Shown here: positions 62,685 to 64,000 of the stretch, piece after piece | Position numbering within the stretch: position 1 is the stretch's first letter | Layout: each line of letters opens with the position of its first letter | Assembly (NCBI RefSeq): GCF_000381345.1 | Contig: NZ_KB906410.1 | Coordinates: 55,313 to 119,312, forward strand | Length of the DNA stretch: 64,000 nucleotides | Reading direction: 5' to 3' | Origin: Deinococcus apachensis DSM 19763 | GTDB lineage: Bacteria > Deinococcota > Deinococci > Deinococcales > Deinococcaceae | Notes under the pieces: generated by a model | The model's database searches: none | What the model was told of the DNA's origin: nothing | The model's input: the letters and a program-made list of their open reading frames with translations, nothing else | Program-made: the position numbers and the translations under genes

Positions 62685-64000
<1,316 letters not shown>

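Overview
This window looks like chromosome or a large replicon of a Deinococcus. It is GC-rich throughout. Its core genes are typical of that lineage: an MglA/MglB pair, a Gre-like factor that looks like Gfh1 of Thermus/Deinococcus, futalosine-type menaquinone synthesis (mqnD), a YfiT/DinB-fold thiol enzyme, a yybP-ykoY-type leader on a TerC gene, and a Cu/Zn superoxide dismutase fused to a beta-propeller. Both ends are cut inside genes: a MalT-like LuxR regulator at the left and an ftsH at the right. I see no tRNA, rRNA or CRISPR array.

Bases 1 to about 22,600 are accessory DNA. Three large LuxR-type regulators (one partial) sit among a redoxin, a Tat-exported alpha/beta hydrolase, a MerR regulator, a methyltransferase, small soluble proteins and much debris. 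The debris includes a 1.1-kb IS630 element with clear ends, a MITE-like inverted repeat directly beside it, and an IS4 transposase wreck. It also includes IS6, IS982 and probable ISL3 pieces, a tyrosine-recombinase tail, an alpha/beta-hydrolase tail and an N-terminal scrap of a MalT-like regulator. A DUF927-type mobile-element gene and a neighbouring unknown gene (14.4-17.8 kb), next to the recombinase tail, look like the relic of an integrated element. Six frame breaks here are each explained by one missing G in a G or C run. A consensus promoter followed 230 bases later by a terminator (16.65-16.91 kb) marks a candidate non-coding RNA.

Bases 22,600 to 64,000 are compact core genome. In order they hold: a nitrilase-fold protein without its catalytic cysteine; the 5-oxoprolinase set pxpB-pxpC-pxpA; an S9 peptidase; dGTPase; a Nudix ADP-ribose-type hydrolase with ribF; mqnD; a secreted sugar dehydrogenase coupled to the SOD-propeller fusion; an ABC exporter; gfh1; a very acidic disordered protein; mglB-mglA; a phosphodiester glycosidase; DAHP synthase; the seven-gene mrp Na+/H+ antiporter operon; terC; a delta-60 repeat lipoprotein; an ATP-grasp/alpha-E/transglutaminase cassette with a coupled P-loop kinase; yip1; era; a nudix-yfiT-mazG operon; a DUF4384 lipoprotein; and ftsH.

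Two RNA control regions stand out. Upstream of DAHP synthase is a complete attenuator: a 16-residue leader peptide with the run FFYWF, an antiterminator segment at its stop codon, and an intrinsic terminator before the gene. Upstream of terC is a sequence closely matching the yybP-ykoY (Mn2+) riboswitch, followed by a long hairpin, which fits the manganese dependence of Deinococcus. A structured 60-65 base repeat occurs between mrpB and mrpC and again just after mrpG.
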